Notes: generated by a model from the sequence alone, not told the origin. A stretch of DNA of 64,000 bases from Rhodosalinus sediminis (GCF_003385555.1 NZ_QOHR01000002.1:62001-126000); one strand, 5' to 3'. Positions 45,286 through 54,199 are shown, numbered from the stretch's first letter. Numbers and translations: made by a program.

Positions 45286-46973
45286 GCCTCGATCCCATCA
45301 CCCTCGCCGTGCTCGCCGGCCGCATGGAGCAGATCGCCGACGAGATGGACGCGACGCTCTTCCGCGCGGCCTTCAACCCGATCATCGCCGAGGCGCACGA
45401 CGCCTCCCACGGGCTCTACCACGCCGAGACGGGCGAGACGCTGGTGCAGGGCAAGACCGGCCTGCCGATCTTCGTGGGCGTCATGGCCTTCGCCGTGAAG
45501 GCGGTGATCGACAAGGCCGCGGAGCAGGGCGGCCCGCAGCCGGGCGACGTCTGGATCTTCAACGACGCGCACATGGGCGGCACGCACCTATCGGACATGC
45601 GGCTGGTGCGGCCCTATTTCCGGGACGGAGAGCTCTTCTGTTGGCTCGCCTCGGTCGGGCACTGGCACGACGTGGGCGGCGCGGTGCCGGGCAACTACAA
45701 CCCCGCCGCGACGGAGGCCTTTCAGGAGGCGGTCGTCATCCCGCCCGTGCGCCTCGTGCGCGGGGGCGAGGTGCAGACGGACGTGCTCGACATCCTGATG
45801 CGCAACACGCGCCTGCCCATGTCGGCAGAGGGCGACCTGAACGGGCAGCTGGGCGCGCTCGACCTCGGCGTGAGGCGGCTCGACGCGCTTCTGGACGAGT
45901 ACGGCGCGGGGACCGTGCAGGCGGCGCTCGCCGCGCTCGGCGACCGGGCCGAGACGCTCCTGCGTCAGGCGGTCGCCGCGCTCCCCGACGGACGCTGGGA
46001 GGCGGAGGATTTCCTCGACAACGACGGCATCGCGCCCGAGGCGCTGCCGATCCGCGTGGCGCTGCAGATCGAGGGCGAGCGCCTGCGCCTCGACTTCGCG
46101 GGCACGGCGGGCGGCGTGACGGGGCCGATCAACATCGCGCGCCCCACGGCGATCGCCTGCGTCTACGTGGCGATAAAGCACCTCTTCCCCAGCCTGCCCG
46201 CCAACGCGGGCGTGCTGCGGCCCATCGACATCGCGATCCCGGAGGATTCGCTCCTCTCGGCGGAGTTCCCGACGCCGACGGGCGGCTACACCGAGACGAT
46301 CCTGCGCATGATCGACGTAATCTTCTCGGCCGCCGCCGAGGCCGCGCCGGAGCGCGCGATCGCCAACGCCTACGGCACGATCAACGCGCTCTCCATCGCC
46401 GGAAAGCGCCGCGACGGGCGGCGCTGGGTGATGTTCAGCTTCTACGGCGGCGGGCACGGCGCCACGGCCGAGAGCGACGGCCTCAACCACGGCAACGCGC
46501 CGATCAGCATGGCGACGATCCCGCCGGTGGAGATCCTCGAATCGGCCTATCCGGTCGCCTTCCGGCAATGGGCGCTGCGCCCGGACAGCGCGGGCGCGGG
46601 CGCGCGTCGCGGCGGGCTCGGCGCGACCTACGAGATCGAGGTACTCGAGGAGAACGGCGCCGAGGTCTTCTTCTTCGGCGAGCGCGGACGCTTCGCGCCG
46701 AAGGGCGTCGCGGGCGGGGCCGAGGGCGCCTGCAACCGCTTCACCTTTCAGCAGGGCGACGGCTGGGCGGCGCCGCCGCTCGTCTCGAAGATGGTCGGCA
46801 TCCGGCTCAGGCAGGGCCAGCGCGTGCGCCTCGAGACGCCGGGCGGCGGCGGCTACGGCCCGGCCGCAGCGCGTCCGGCGCGCGACGTCGCCCGCGACGT
46901 GGCGCTCGGCTACCTGAGCGAAGGTGCGGCGGACGCGGGCCACGGCGCCGCATGGCGGGAGGAGCGCGCATGA
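45282..46973 (+). CDS. hyuB: Hydantoinase B/oxoprolinase-family subunit HyuB
   Basis: This 563-residue protein of the HyuB family is the partner of HyuA in ATP-dependent opening of hydantoins, oxoproline or lactams, or in ATP-dependent carboxylation of ketones. Typical segments are MEQIADEMDATLFRAAFNPII, FNDAHMGGTHLSDM, VGHWHDVGG, and GGGHGATAESDGLNHGNAP. It ends with RVRLETPGGGGYGPA. Both its start and its stop overlap neighbouring genes (ATGA). The exact reaction cannot be read from the sequence. Confidence 0.93.
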   Translation: MSLDPITLAVLAGRMEQIADEMDATLFRAAFNPIIAEAHDASHGLYHAETGETLVQGKTGLPIFVGVMAFAVKAVIDKAAEQGGPQPGDVWIFNDAHMGGTHLSDMRLVRPYFRDGELFCWLASVGHWHDVGGAVPGNYNPAATEAFQEAVVIPPVRLVRGGEVQTDVLDILMRNTRLPMSAEGDLNGQLGALDLGVRRLDALLDEYGAGTVQAALAALGDRAETLLRQAVAALPDGRWEAEDFLDNDGIAPEALPIRVALQIEGERLRLDFAGTAGGVTGPINIARPTAIACVYVAIKHLFPSLPANAGVLRPIDIAIPEDSLLSAEFPTPTGGYTETILRMIDVIFSAAAEAAPERAIANAYGTINALSIAGKRRDGRRWVMFSFYGGGHGATAESDGLNHGNAPISMATIPPVEILESAYPVAFRQWALRPDSAGAGARRGGLGATYEIEVLEENGAEVFFFGERGRFAPKGVAGGAEGACNRFTFQQGDGWAAPPLVSKMVGIRLRQGQRVRLETPGGGGYGPAAARPARDVARDVALGYLSEGAADAGHGAAWREERA

Positions 46974-49036
46974 GCCGGCGGATCATCGGGGTGGACGTGG
47001 GCGGCACCTTCACCGACGTCTTTTCCCTCGACACGGAGAGCGGACGGGCGGGCGTCGCCAAGGTGCCGACGACGCGGCCGGACCAGTCGGGCGGCTTCCT
47101 CGCGGGGCTGCGCCACGAGGTGGAAAGCCTGGGCGAGATCGCGACGGTCGTGCACGGCACCACCGCCGGGACCAACGCGCTGCTGGAGCGCAAGGGCGCG
47201 CGGACGGGCGTCATCACCACCGAAGGTTTCCGCGACGTGCTCGAGATGCGCCGCCGCGACCGGCCGCGGACCTGGGGCCTCCGGGGCGATTTCGTGCCGG
47301 TGGTGCCCCGCGACCTGCGCCTCGAGGTGCCCGAGCGGGTGCTCGCCGACGGCACGGTGGAGCGGGCTGTGGACCTCGACGCGGTGCGCGCGGCGGGCCG
47401 CGCGCTGCTCGATCAGGGCTGCGCGTCGGTCGTCGTGCTCTTCGTCAACGCCTACGCCAACCCCGAGAACGAGGCGCGCGCCGCCGCCGCCCTGCGCGAG
47501 ATCTGGCCCAACGCGCATGTCGCGGCCTCCTCAGAGATCCTGCCGGAGATCCGCGAGTTCGAGCGTTTCTCGACCACCGCGCTCAACGGCTACCTGCAGC
47601 CCGAGGTCGCGGGCTACCTCGACCGGCTGGAAGGGGCGCTCGAGGGCGAGGGCTTCGGCGGCGAGTTCCTGATCGTGCAGTCGAACGGCGGCGTGATGTC
47701 GGTGGATACCGCCTGCCGCCTGCCGGTGCGCACGGCGCTCTCCGGCCCGGCCGCGGGCGTGATCGCGGCGGGCTACATCGCCGAAAGCGCCGGGTTTTCC
47801 AACGTCATCACCGGCGACATGGGCGGGACGAGCTTCGATGTCTCGCTGATCGCGGGGGGCGAGACGGTGCTCAGCCCGCAGACGGCGATCGACTTCGGCC
47901 TCGTCGTGCGCACGCCGATGATCGAGATCGCGACCATCGGCGCGGGCGGCGGCTCCATCGCTTCCGTGGACGCGGGCGGGCTGTTGCAGATCGGCCCGGA
48001 AAGCGCGGGCAGCGATCCGGGCCCCGTGGCCTACGGGCGCGGCAACGACCGGCCCACGGTGACCGACGCCAACATCGTGCTCGGCCGGATCGACCCGGCC
48101 CGGCCGCTGGGCGACGGGCTGGGCGCGCTGGATCTGGACGCCGCGAAGGCGGCGATCCGCCGCCACGTGGCCGAGCCGCTCGGCCTCGAGCTCATGGAGG
48201 CGGCGGAGGCGATCGTGCGCGTCGCCACCTCCGCCATGGCCGGCGCGATCCGCCTCGTCTCGATCGAGCGGGGCTTCGACCCGGAGCGCTTCGTCTACAT
48301 GCCCTTCGGCGGCGGCGGCGCGCTGCACGCCGGCGCGATGATCGCGGAGGTGGGCCTCGCCCGGGCGCTGGTGCCGCGCTACCCGGGCGTGACCTCGGCG
48401 CTCGGCTGCGTGATCGCCGACATGCGGCAGGATTTCGTGCAGACGCTGGGCGCGATGCTGGACGAGCTCGACCTCGCCGCGCTGCGCGACCGGGTGCAGG
48501 CGCACGTCGACGAGGGCAACGCCACGCTCGACGCCGCCGACACGGGCTTCGCCGCGCGCGAGGTGCGGGTGGAGCTCGACATGGCCTATCTCGGGCAGAC
48601 GCACACCGTCGCGGTGCCGGTCTCCGTGGAAATGGACGGCGCGACGGTGAAACCCGTCTCGGCGGGTGCCATCCGCGCCGCCTTCGAGGCGACCTACCGT
48701 GAGCTTTACGGCCGCCTGCTGACGAGCCCGATCCGCGTGCTGAACCTGCGCACCGCGGTGATCGGCAAGCGGCCGAAGTTCGACCTCGCCACCCTCGCCC
48801 CCGATCCCGGCGCGCGCGTCGAGACCGCCGCCAAGGGCGCGCGGCCGGTCTATGCGCAGGGCGCCTGGCACGAGGCGCGGGTCTTCGACCGCCTCGCCCT
48901 GCCCGTGGGCGCGCGTATCGACGGGCCGGCGGTGCTGGAACAGCCCGACGCCACGATCTTCGTCGAGCCATGGCTCGCCGCGGAGGTGGACGCGCACGGC
49001 AACGTCCTTCTGACAGCCAAGGAGAGCGCGGCATGA
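46970..49036 (+). CDS. hyuA: Hydantoinase A/oxoprolinase-family subunit HyuA
   Basis: HyuA has the actin-like ATPase fold that phosphorylates the substrate before ring opening or carboxylation. Residues 1-20 (IIGVDVGGTFTDVFSLD) form the first phosphate loop. VVHGTTAGTNALLERKGART, SGPAAGVIAAGYIA, GDMGGTSFDVSLIAGG, and the metal-binding region PFGGGGALHAGAMIAEVG are all intact. It has 688 residues. It is coupled to hyuB and to the next gene by ATGA overlaps. Confidence 0.95.
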   Translation: MSRRIIGVDVGGTFTDVFSLDTESGRAGVAKVPTTRPDQSGGFLAGLRHEVESLGEIATVVHGTTAGTNALLERKGARTGVITTEGFRDVLEMRRRDRPRTWGLRGDFVPVVPRDLRLEVPERVLADGTVERAVDLDAVRAAGRALLDQGCASVVVLFVNAYANPENEARAAAALREIWPNAHVAASSEILPEIREFERFSTTALNGYLQPEVAGYLDRLEGALEGEGFGGEFLIVQSNGGVMSVDTACRLPVRTALSGPAAGVIAAGYIAESAGFSNVITGDMGGTSFDVSLIAGGETVLSPQTAIDFGLVVRTPMIEIATIGAGGGSIASVDAGGLLQIGPESAGSDPGPVAYGRGNDRPTVTDANIVLGRIDPARPLGDGLGALDLDAAKAAIRRHVAEPLGLELMEAAEAIVRVATSAMAGAIRLVSIERGFDPERFVYMPFGGGGALHAGAMIAEVGLARALVPRYPGVTSALGCVIADMRQDFVQTLGAMLDELDLAALRDRVQAHVDEGNATLDAADTGFAAREVRVELDMAYLGQTHTVAVPVSVEMDGATVKPVSAGAIRAAFEATYRELYGRLLTSPIRVLNLRTAVIGKRPKFDLATLAPDPGARVETAAKGARPVYAQGAWHEARVFDRLALPVGARIDGPAVLEQPDATIFVEPWLAAEVDAHGNVLLTAKESAA

Positions 49037-49653
49037 GCCATGACGCCCCCCTCGATCCCGCCCGCACGGCGGTGCTGACCATCGATCTGCAGAACGATTT
49101 CCTGCACCCCGAGGGCGCCTATGGCCGCGCCGGGCAGACGGGACCGGGCCTGCCGGAGCTGCCCGCGCGGGTGAAACCGGTGATCGACGCTGTGCGGGCG
49201 GCGGGCGGGCTCTTCGTCTCGGCGCAGTTCACGCTGGTGCCGCGGCCCGGCGGCGCGGAGCCGCTGATCGCGCCGCACCTGAAGGCGCTGCGCCCCTTCC
49301 TGACCACCGGCGACTTCGCGCCCGGCAGCTGGGGCAACGCCGCCGTGGACCTGTTGCAGCCGCCCGACCACACGGTGGAAAAGGTCGCCTATTCCGCCTT
49401 CTACCAGACGCGGCTCGAGTACATCCTGAAGGCCCTCGGCATCGAGACGCTGATCGTCGGCGGCATCGTCACCAACGGCGGCGTGGCGAGCACGGTGCGC
49501 GACGCGCACATGCGCGGCTACCGGACGATCCTCCTCACCGACGGCTGCGGCGCCTTCAAGCCGGAGGTGCACGACGCCACGCTGATCGCGCTCGCCTCGG
49601 TCACCGAGCAGGAAAGCTGCGAGGACGCGCGCCGCCTGCCGGGGCTCGCGTGA
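49033..49653 (+). CDS. Isochorismatase-fold hydrolase without the catalytic cysteine
   Basis: The 206-residue Rossmann-like fold is clear: D18 in VLTIDLQNDF, K117 in VEKVAYSAFYQTRLEY, and the core GIETLIVGGIVTNGGVASTV. In cysteine hydrolases of this family the last block reads TNxCVxxTxxDA; here position 150 is Gly, so the Asp-Lys-Cys triad lacks its nucleophile. That resembles true isochorismatases such as PhzD, which need no Cys, and argues against amidase activity. It overlaps hyuA (ATGA) and the lyase gene (TGATG). The substrate is unknown. Confidence 0.88.
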   Translation: MSHDAPLDPARTAVLTIDLQNDFLHPEGAYGRAGQTGPGLPELPARVKPVIDAVRAAGGLFVSAQFTLVPRPGGAEPLIAPHLKALRPFLTTGDFAPGSWGNAAVDLLQPPDHTVEKVAYSAFYQTRLEYILKALGIETLIVGGIVTNGGVASTVRDAHMRGYRTILLTDGCGAFKPEVHDATLIALASVTEQESCEDARRLPGLA

Positions 49654-50522
49654 TGGAGAGCCTGCGCGCCCGCCTCGCCCGCGCCCCCGCGCTCGTCGCG
49701 CCCGGCGTCTACGACGGCCTCACCGCCACCCTCGCCGAGGCGGCGGGCTTCGAGGCGCTCTACCTCTCCGGCGCGGCGGTCGCCTACACCCGGCTCGGGC
49801 GGCCCGACATCGGGCTCACCACCATGTCGGAGATGGCCGAGACGCTGGCGGCGATCCGCGACCGCGTGGCGCTGCCCATCGTGATCGACGCCGACACGGG
49901 CTTCGGCAACGCGCTCAACGCGCAGCGCACCATGCGCACCTACGAGCGCGCGGGCGCCAACGCGCTGCAGGTGGAGGACCAGAGCTTTCCGAAGCGCTGC
50001 GGGCATCTGGCCGACAAGCGGCTGATCCCGGTCGCCGAGATGACGGGCAAGATCCGCGCCATGGCCGACGCCCGCGAGAGCGACGAGACGCTCATCATCG
50101 CGCGCACCGACGCGATCGGGGTCGAGGGCTTCGAGGCCGCGCTGGAGCGCGCCGAGGCCTACGTCGCCGCCGGGGCCGACGCGCTCTTCGTCGAGGCGCC
50201 GCGCTCGGGCGAGGAGCTGCGCGCGGTGGCCGCGCGCTTCGCGGGGCGCGTGCCGCTCATGGCGAACATGGTCGAGGGCGGCGTGACGCCCGTTACCTCG
50301 GCCGCCGACCTCGGCGCGATGGGCTACGCGCTCGTCATCTTCCCGGGCGGGATCGTGCGCGCGCTCGCCCGCGCGGCGGAGGACTACTACGCGAGCCTCG
50401 CCGCCCACGGAACGAACCGGCCCTTCGCGGATCGGATGTTCGACTTCGCCGACCTCAACGCGCGCATCGGCACGCCGGAGATGCTGGAGGCGGGCGCGCG
50501 CTACGACGGAGGCGAGGGGTGA
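49653..50522 (+). CDS. PEP mutase/isocitrate lyase superfamily C-C lyase
   Basis: This 289-residue TIM barrel is of the methylisocitrate lyase/dimethylmalate lyase/oxaloacetate decarboxylase group. The metal site DADTGFGN is near residue 80. The active loop KRCGH has its catalytic Cys at 116, which marks lyases rather than phosphonate mutases. It would cleave a 2-hydroxy diacid to pyruvate or glyoxylate plus a shorter acid. Together with the LeuCD-like hydratase it forms a hydrate-then-cleave pair. The ATG at 49653 overlaps the previous stop; a GTG one codon earlier is also possible. Confidence 0.9.
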   Translation: MESLRARLARAPALVAPGVYDGLTATLAEAAGFEALYLSGAAVAYTRLGRPDIGLTTMSEMAETLAAIRDRVALPIVIDADTGFGNALNAQRTMRTYERAGANALQVEDQSFPKRCGHLADKRLIPVAEMTGKIRAMADARESDETLIIARTDAIGVEGFEAALERAEAYVAAGADALFVEAPRSGEELRAVAARFAGRVPLMANMVEGGVTPVTSAADLGAMGYALVIFPGGIVRALARAAEDYYASLAAHGTNRPFADRMFDFADLNARIGTPEMLEAGARYDGGEG

Positions 50523-51898
50523 GCGTCCGCCCTGCCCCGCCGGCCTGGCCGCTCGAGGTCGAGACGCTGGTGATCGGCGCCGGCGCGGCGGGGATGGTGG
50601 CCGCGCTCTCGGCCCACGAGGCGGGCGAGGAGGTGCTGGTGCTGGAGCGCGACGCGGTGCCCGCGGGCTCCACCGCGCTCTCGGCCGGGCTGATCCCCGC
50701 CGCCGGCACCGCGCAGCAGCGCGCCGCGGGCATCGCGGACGACCCGGACCGCTTCGCCGCCGACATCCAGAAGAAGGCGGATGGAGAAGCCGACCCGGCG
50801 CTCGTCGCCGCGCTGACCGGGGCGATCCCCGAGGCGGTCGAATGGCTGACCGAGGGGCTCGGCCTGCCGCTGACGGTGGTGGAGGACTTCGACTACCCCG
50901 GCCACTCGCGCCGCCGGATGCACGGGCTGCCCGACCGCGCGGGCGCGTCCCTCGTCGATGCGCTGCGCGCGCGGTGCGAGGCGCGCGGCGTGCCCATCGT
51001 CTGCGAGCGGCGGGTCGAGACGCTTTTCACCGATGCCGGGGGCGAGGTCGCGGGCGTCGCCGCCCGCCTGCCCGACGGCACGGTGGAGGAGATCGGCGCG
51101 GAGCGCGTGATCCTCGCCTGCAACGGCTACGGCGGCAACAAGACCCGCGTCGCGCGCCACATGCCCGGGATCGCCGATGCGCTCTACTTCGGGCACGCCG
51201 GCAACCAGGGCGAGGCGCTCGACTGGGCCGAGGCGCTGGGGCTCGCGACCGCGCATCTCGGCGCCTACCAGGGGCACGGCAACGTCGCCCACCCGCACGG
51301 CATCCTGATCACCTGGGCGGTGATCACGGAGGGCGGCGTGCAGGTGAACGCCGACGGCCGGCGCTTCTGGAACGAGGCGCAGGGCTATTCCGAGGCCGCG
51401 CGCGCCGTCCTCGCCCAGCCCGGCGGGCAAGCGGTGACCGTCTTCGACGCGCGCATCGCGGATGTGGCGCGGCAGTTCGCCGATTTCCGCGCCGCCGAGG
51501 CGCAGGGCGTGATCAAGACGGCGGACACGGTGGCCGAGCTCGCCGCCGCCTTCGGGCTGCCGGCGGAGGCGCTCGAACAGACCTTGACCGAGGCGGAGGC
51601 CGCGCGCGCCGCCGGGACGGCGGACGCCTTCGGCCGTCGCTTCGGCGCGGTGGCGCCGCTCGCCGCGCCTTACTGCGGGGTGCGCGTCACCGGCGCGCTC
51701 TTTCACACGCAGGGCGGGCTCGCCGTGACGCCGGAGGCGCGAGCCATGCGCGCCGACGGCACGCCCTGCCGCCGCCTCTTCGCCACCGGCGGCGCCGCGG
51801 TCGGCGTCTCGGGGGCGGGCGATTCGGGCTATCTCTCGGGCAACGGGCTGCTCGCGGCCGTGGCGCTCGGGCGCATCGCCGGGCGCGGGCGGGCGTGA
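50519..51898 (+). CDS. FAD-dependent oxidoreductase, fumarate reductase/succinate dehydrogenase flavoprotein-like
   Basis: This 459-residue flavoprotein has its dinucleotide-binding loop at LVIGAGAAGMVAALSAHEAG and the C-terminal FAD contact GGAAVGVSGAGDSGYLSGNG. The middle segments ITEGGVQVNADGRRFWNE and FHTQGGLAVTPEAR resemble fumarate-reductase-like and ketosteroid-dehydrogenase-like enzymes, which make or remove an alpha-beta double bond next to a carbonyl. There is no signal peptide or heme domain, so it is cytosolic. GTG start overlapping the lyase stop (GTGA). It could make the unsaturated acid used by the tautomerase or hydratase. Confidence 0.87.
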   Translation: MSVRPAPPAWPLEVETLVIGAGAAGMVAALSAHEAGEEVLVLERDAVPAGSTALSAGLIPAAGTAQQRAAGIADDPDRFAADIQKKADGEADPALVAALTGAIPEAVEWLTEGLGLPLTVVEDFDYPGHSRRRMHGLPDRAGASLVDALRARCEARGVPIVCERRVETLFTDAGGEVAGVAARLPDGTVEEIGAERVILACNGYGGNKTRVARHMPGIADALYFGHAGNQGEALDWAEALGLATAHLGAYQGHGNVAHPHGILITWAVITEGGVQVNADGRRFWNEAQGYSEAARAVLAQPGGQAVTVFDARIADVARQFADFRAAEAQGVIKTADTVAELAAAFGLPAEALEQTLTEAEAARAAGTADAFGRRFGAVAPLAAPYCGVRVTGALFHTQGGLAVTPEARAMRADGTPCRRLFATGGAAVGVSGAGDSGYLSGNGLLAAVALGRIAGRGRA

Positions 51899-51909
51899 GC
51901 CCGGGGCCG

Positions 51910-51926
51910 GCCACGGCGGCCGTGGC
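51910..51926. terminator. Hairpin between the flavoprotein and TetR genes
   Basis: GCCACGG-CGG-CCGTGGC, a 7-bp stem with a 3-nt loop, lies between the two convergent stops and touches the TetR stop codon. Confidence 0.45.
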
Positions 51927-51927
51927 G

Positions 51928-52509
51928 CTAGCCCGGCCGTCCCAGCATCAGGTCCGCGACCACATCGACGGTCGCCCGGGTCAGCCGCGCCGCCCCGTCG
52001 TCGGCGTGATTGACGGAGAACCCGTCGGTCGCCGCGGCGAGCAAGCGCGCGAGCGCGCCGTCGCCGGCGATGTGGCGGCGCTCCTCGGGCAGCGTATCCT
52101 CGAGAATCTCGGCGATCCGCGCTTCGGCCCGGTGCGAAAGCTCGCGGATGCGCGCGTCGTCCTCCGGCGCAGTGGCGAGCGCCTGCACGAGATTCGCGGC
52201 GAAGCCGTTCTCCGCCGCCGGGAGATCGTGCCAGAGCGCCGTGAGAAGCGCCCGGACCCGCGCGTCGTGGTCTGAAAGCCCCCGCACCCGGGCGTGCAGC
52301 GCCTCGATTCGCTCCATCAGCCACGGTTCGTAAAGTTCGAGAAGGATATCGAGCTTGGAGTCGAAATAGACGTAGATGTTCGCCGCCGAAATATCCGCCG
52401 CCCGCGCGATCGCCCCGATCGTGGAAAGCGTATAACCGCGCTCCCTGAACAGATCGTAGGCCGCGGCCAGAATGGCCTCCCGGACCTCGGGTTTCTTTTT
52501 CTGCACCAT
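51928..52509 (-). CDS. TetR-family regulator
   Basis: The N-terminal helix-turn-helix is typical: REAILAAAYDLFRERGYTLS, then IGAIARAADISAANIYVYFDSK. The C-terminal ligand domain is helical with no family match I can name. The 193-residue form starting at 52509 (MVQKKKPEVREAIL) begins right before the DNA-binding domain. It is convergent with the flavoprotein gene at the far end of the catabolic operon, so a role in that cluster is possible but not shown. A palindrome at 52598 may be its own operator. Confidence 0.9.
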   Translation of the reverse strand: MVQKKKPEVREAILAAAYDLFRERGYTLSTIGAIARAADISAANIYVYFDSKLDILLELYEPWLMERIEALHARVRGLSDHDARVRALLTALWHDLPAAENGFAANLVQALATAPEDDARIRELSHRAEARIAEILEDTLPEERRHIAGDGALARLLAAATDGFSVNHADDGAARLTRATVDVVADLMLGRPG

Positions 52510-52855
52510 GACGCTCTGGGTTGTTTCAAAAATGTTTCGCGCGATAAACGCACACGGTTCTACGCCCGCCGGCGGCGTCGAGTAAACCCATGCAGACACC
52601 GAATAAAATTCGGTTTTGAGCCAGACTCTAAGCACGCCCGACCGAAGGGCTGACCCCCTCTTTCGCCGCGCGGTCGGCTCGCGATCGCCAGATTGATCGC
52701 AGGAAACTTAACGATCCATATTCGTTTTTAATTTGCAGAGACGGTCGCTCGTTTCCGGGGCGCTCCCCCTTCGCCCCGCCGCGCGGCGGAGCGGTTTCCG
52801 GCGGCGCGCAACCCGGTTATCCTCGGCGCGGGACAGGCAGGCAGGAACGGCAGAC
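52510..52855. other. 346-bp gene-free divergent region
   Basis: This region is AT-richer than the rest of the window, especially 52590-52740. It holds a direct repeat TGTTTC at 52522 and 52533, the palindrome at 52598-52614, and an inverted repeat GCGATC...GATCGC at 52681-52700. It should contain the promoters of the TetR gene and of the gene at 52856. No gene is seen. Confidence 0.5.
52598..52614. promoter_or_regulatory. Palindrome, candidate TetR operator or terminator
   Basis: ACCGAAT-AAA-ATTCGGT is a perfect 7-bp inverted repeat followed by TTT. It lies 89 nt upstream of the TetR start. The length and symmetry fit a TetR-family operator; the trailing T's also allow a small terminator. 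Confidence 0.35.
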
Positions 52856-53737
52856 ATGCGCATCATCCTACACGCCGGCACGGTGACGACCGACGAGGGG
52901 CGGCTCATCGCGACGCTGCGGCGCGACGCGGAGGCGCATGCGGCGCGCGGCGTGGCGCTGCCGCCGCCGGACCGCTACCGCACGCTCCTGCGCGACACGC
53001 TGGTCTCCATGCGCCGGGCCGCCCCCGCGCCGGACGCGCGCGCGGTGCTCCTCGACGCGATGCTCGACCGCCCCGAGACGGAGGTCGCGCGCCTCGTGCT
53101 CTCGAACGACCGGTTCTTCGCGGCGCCGCAGCAAGCCTTCGCCGGCGGCGCGCTCTTCCCGCAGGCCGAGGAGCGGCTGGCCAACCTGCGCCGGCTCTTC
53201 CCGGAGGACCCGATCGAGCTGCGCCTCGCGATCCGCGACCCGGCGACCTTCCTGCCGGCGGTGATGGCGGTGCGCAAAAGCGAGACGCTCGAAGAGATCA
53301 TGGAGGGCCTCGCGCCGCAGGACTTGCGCTGGTCCGGGCTGATCGCGCGGCTCCGCGACAGCGTGCCCGAGGTGCCGATCACCGTCTGGTGCGACGAGGA
53401 CAGCCCGGTGCTCTGGGGCGCGCTCCTGCGCGACCTCGCCGGCGCGGAGGCGGAGAGCGAGGTGTCCGGCGCCTTCGACCTGCTCGAAGAGATCATGTCG
53501 GAGGAGGGCGTCGCCCGGATGCGCGCCTATCTCTCGGCGCATCCCGATCTGACGGAGGCGCTCCGGCGGCGCGCGATGCTCGCCTTCCTCGACAAATACG
53601 CCCGGCCGGACATGGTCGAGCAGGAGCTCGACGTCCCCGGCTGGACCGAGGAGACGGTCGCCGATCTGACCGCCGCCTACGACGCGGACGTGGCGCGGAT
53701 CGGGCGGATGGAGGGGGTGACGCTGCTGTCGGTCTGA
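52856..53737 (+). CDS. Uncharacterised 293-residue protein
   Basis: I do not recognise the family by name. It opens with MRIILHAGTVTTDEGRLIAT, which resembles an N-terminal strand and loop seen in a group of uncharacterised Rhodobacterales proteins. The middle has LVLSNDRFFAAPQQAFAGGA and VPITVWCDEDSPVLWGALL; the C terminus is helical. There is no signal peptide or membrane segment. Codon usage is native. The stop is 3 bp from the convergent holC stop, leaving no room for a terminator. The overall layout vaguely recalls sulfotransferase-like folds, without a clear PAPS motif. Confidence 0.7.
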   Translation: MRIILHAGTVTTDEGRLIATLRRDAEAHAARGVALPPPDRYRTLLRDTLVSMRRAAPAPDARAVLLDAMLDRPETEVARLVLSNDRFFAAPQQAFAGGALFPQAEERLANLRRLFPEDPIELRLAIRDPATFLPAVMAVRKSETLEEIMEGLAPQDLRWSGLIARLRDSVPEVPITVWCDEDSPVLWGALLRDLAGAEAESEVSGAFDLLEEIMSEEGVARMRAYLSAHPDLTEALRRRAMLAFLDKYARPDMVEQELDVPGWTEETVADLTAAYDADVARIGRMEGVTLLSV

Positions 53738-53740
53738 GCC

Positions 53741-54199
53741 TCAGCGCTCGGCCTTCTTCTCCCAGCGGCCCGACTCCTCGGACCAGTACTGCGCGCGGCA
53801 GCCGGCCTTGGTCAGCGCAGCCCACTGCCCGCGGGCGTGCTGCACGGCGGCCTCGTCGTTGCCGTCGAAGAGGATGCAGACCCGCTCCAGCGCCGTGACC
53901 TCCTCGGGGGCGACCTCGGCGCCGTCCACCGCCATCAGGCAGGCGGCGCCGTTCGGGGCCTCCCGCCCGGTCGTCAGCAGCACGGGCTGGCGCGCGTCGT
54001 GCGGACCGCCGGCCCGGCCGTGGGGGAGGAACTTCTCCTCCGGGCCGAGCCAGAGCTTCTCGTCGAGCCAGTCGAGGCGCGCCGCCTCGCGCCCGCGCAC
54101 CGCCACCCGCCAGCCGCGCGCGAGCGAGGCCTCCAGAAGCTGAGGCAGCGCCGCCTCGAGCGGGCGGCGCGTGAGGTGGTAGAAGTAGGCCTCGCCCAT
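53741..54199 (-). CDS. holC: DNA polymerase III subunit chi
   Basis: Chi links the clamp loader to single-strand-binding protein. This 152-residue protein has the HolC opening YFYHLTRRPLEAALPQLLEASLARGWRVAV, followed by LDEKLWLGPEEKFLPHGRAG and QPVLLTTG, and the closing GCRAQYWSEESGRWEKKA. It overlaps the pepA stop by one base (TGATG), so pepA and holC are co-translated, an arrangement also seen in many proteobacteria. Confidence 0.93.
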   Translation of the reverse strand: MGEAYFYHLTRRPLEAALPQLLEASLARGWRVAVRGREAARLDWLDEKLWLGPEEKFLPHGRAGGPHDARQPVLLTTGREAPNGAACLMAVDGAEVAPEEVTALERVCILFDGNDEAAVQHARGQWAALTKAGCRAQYWSEESGRWEKKAER

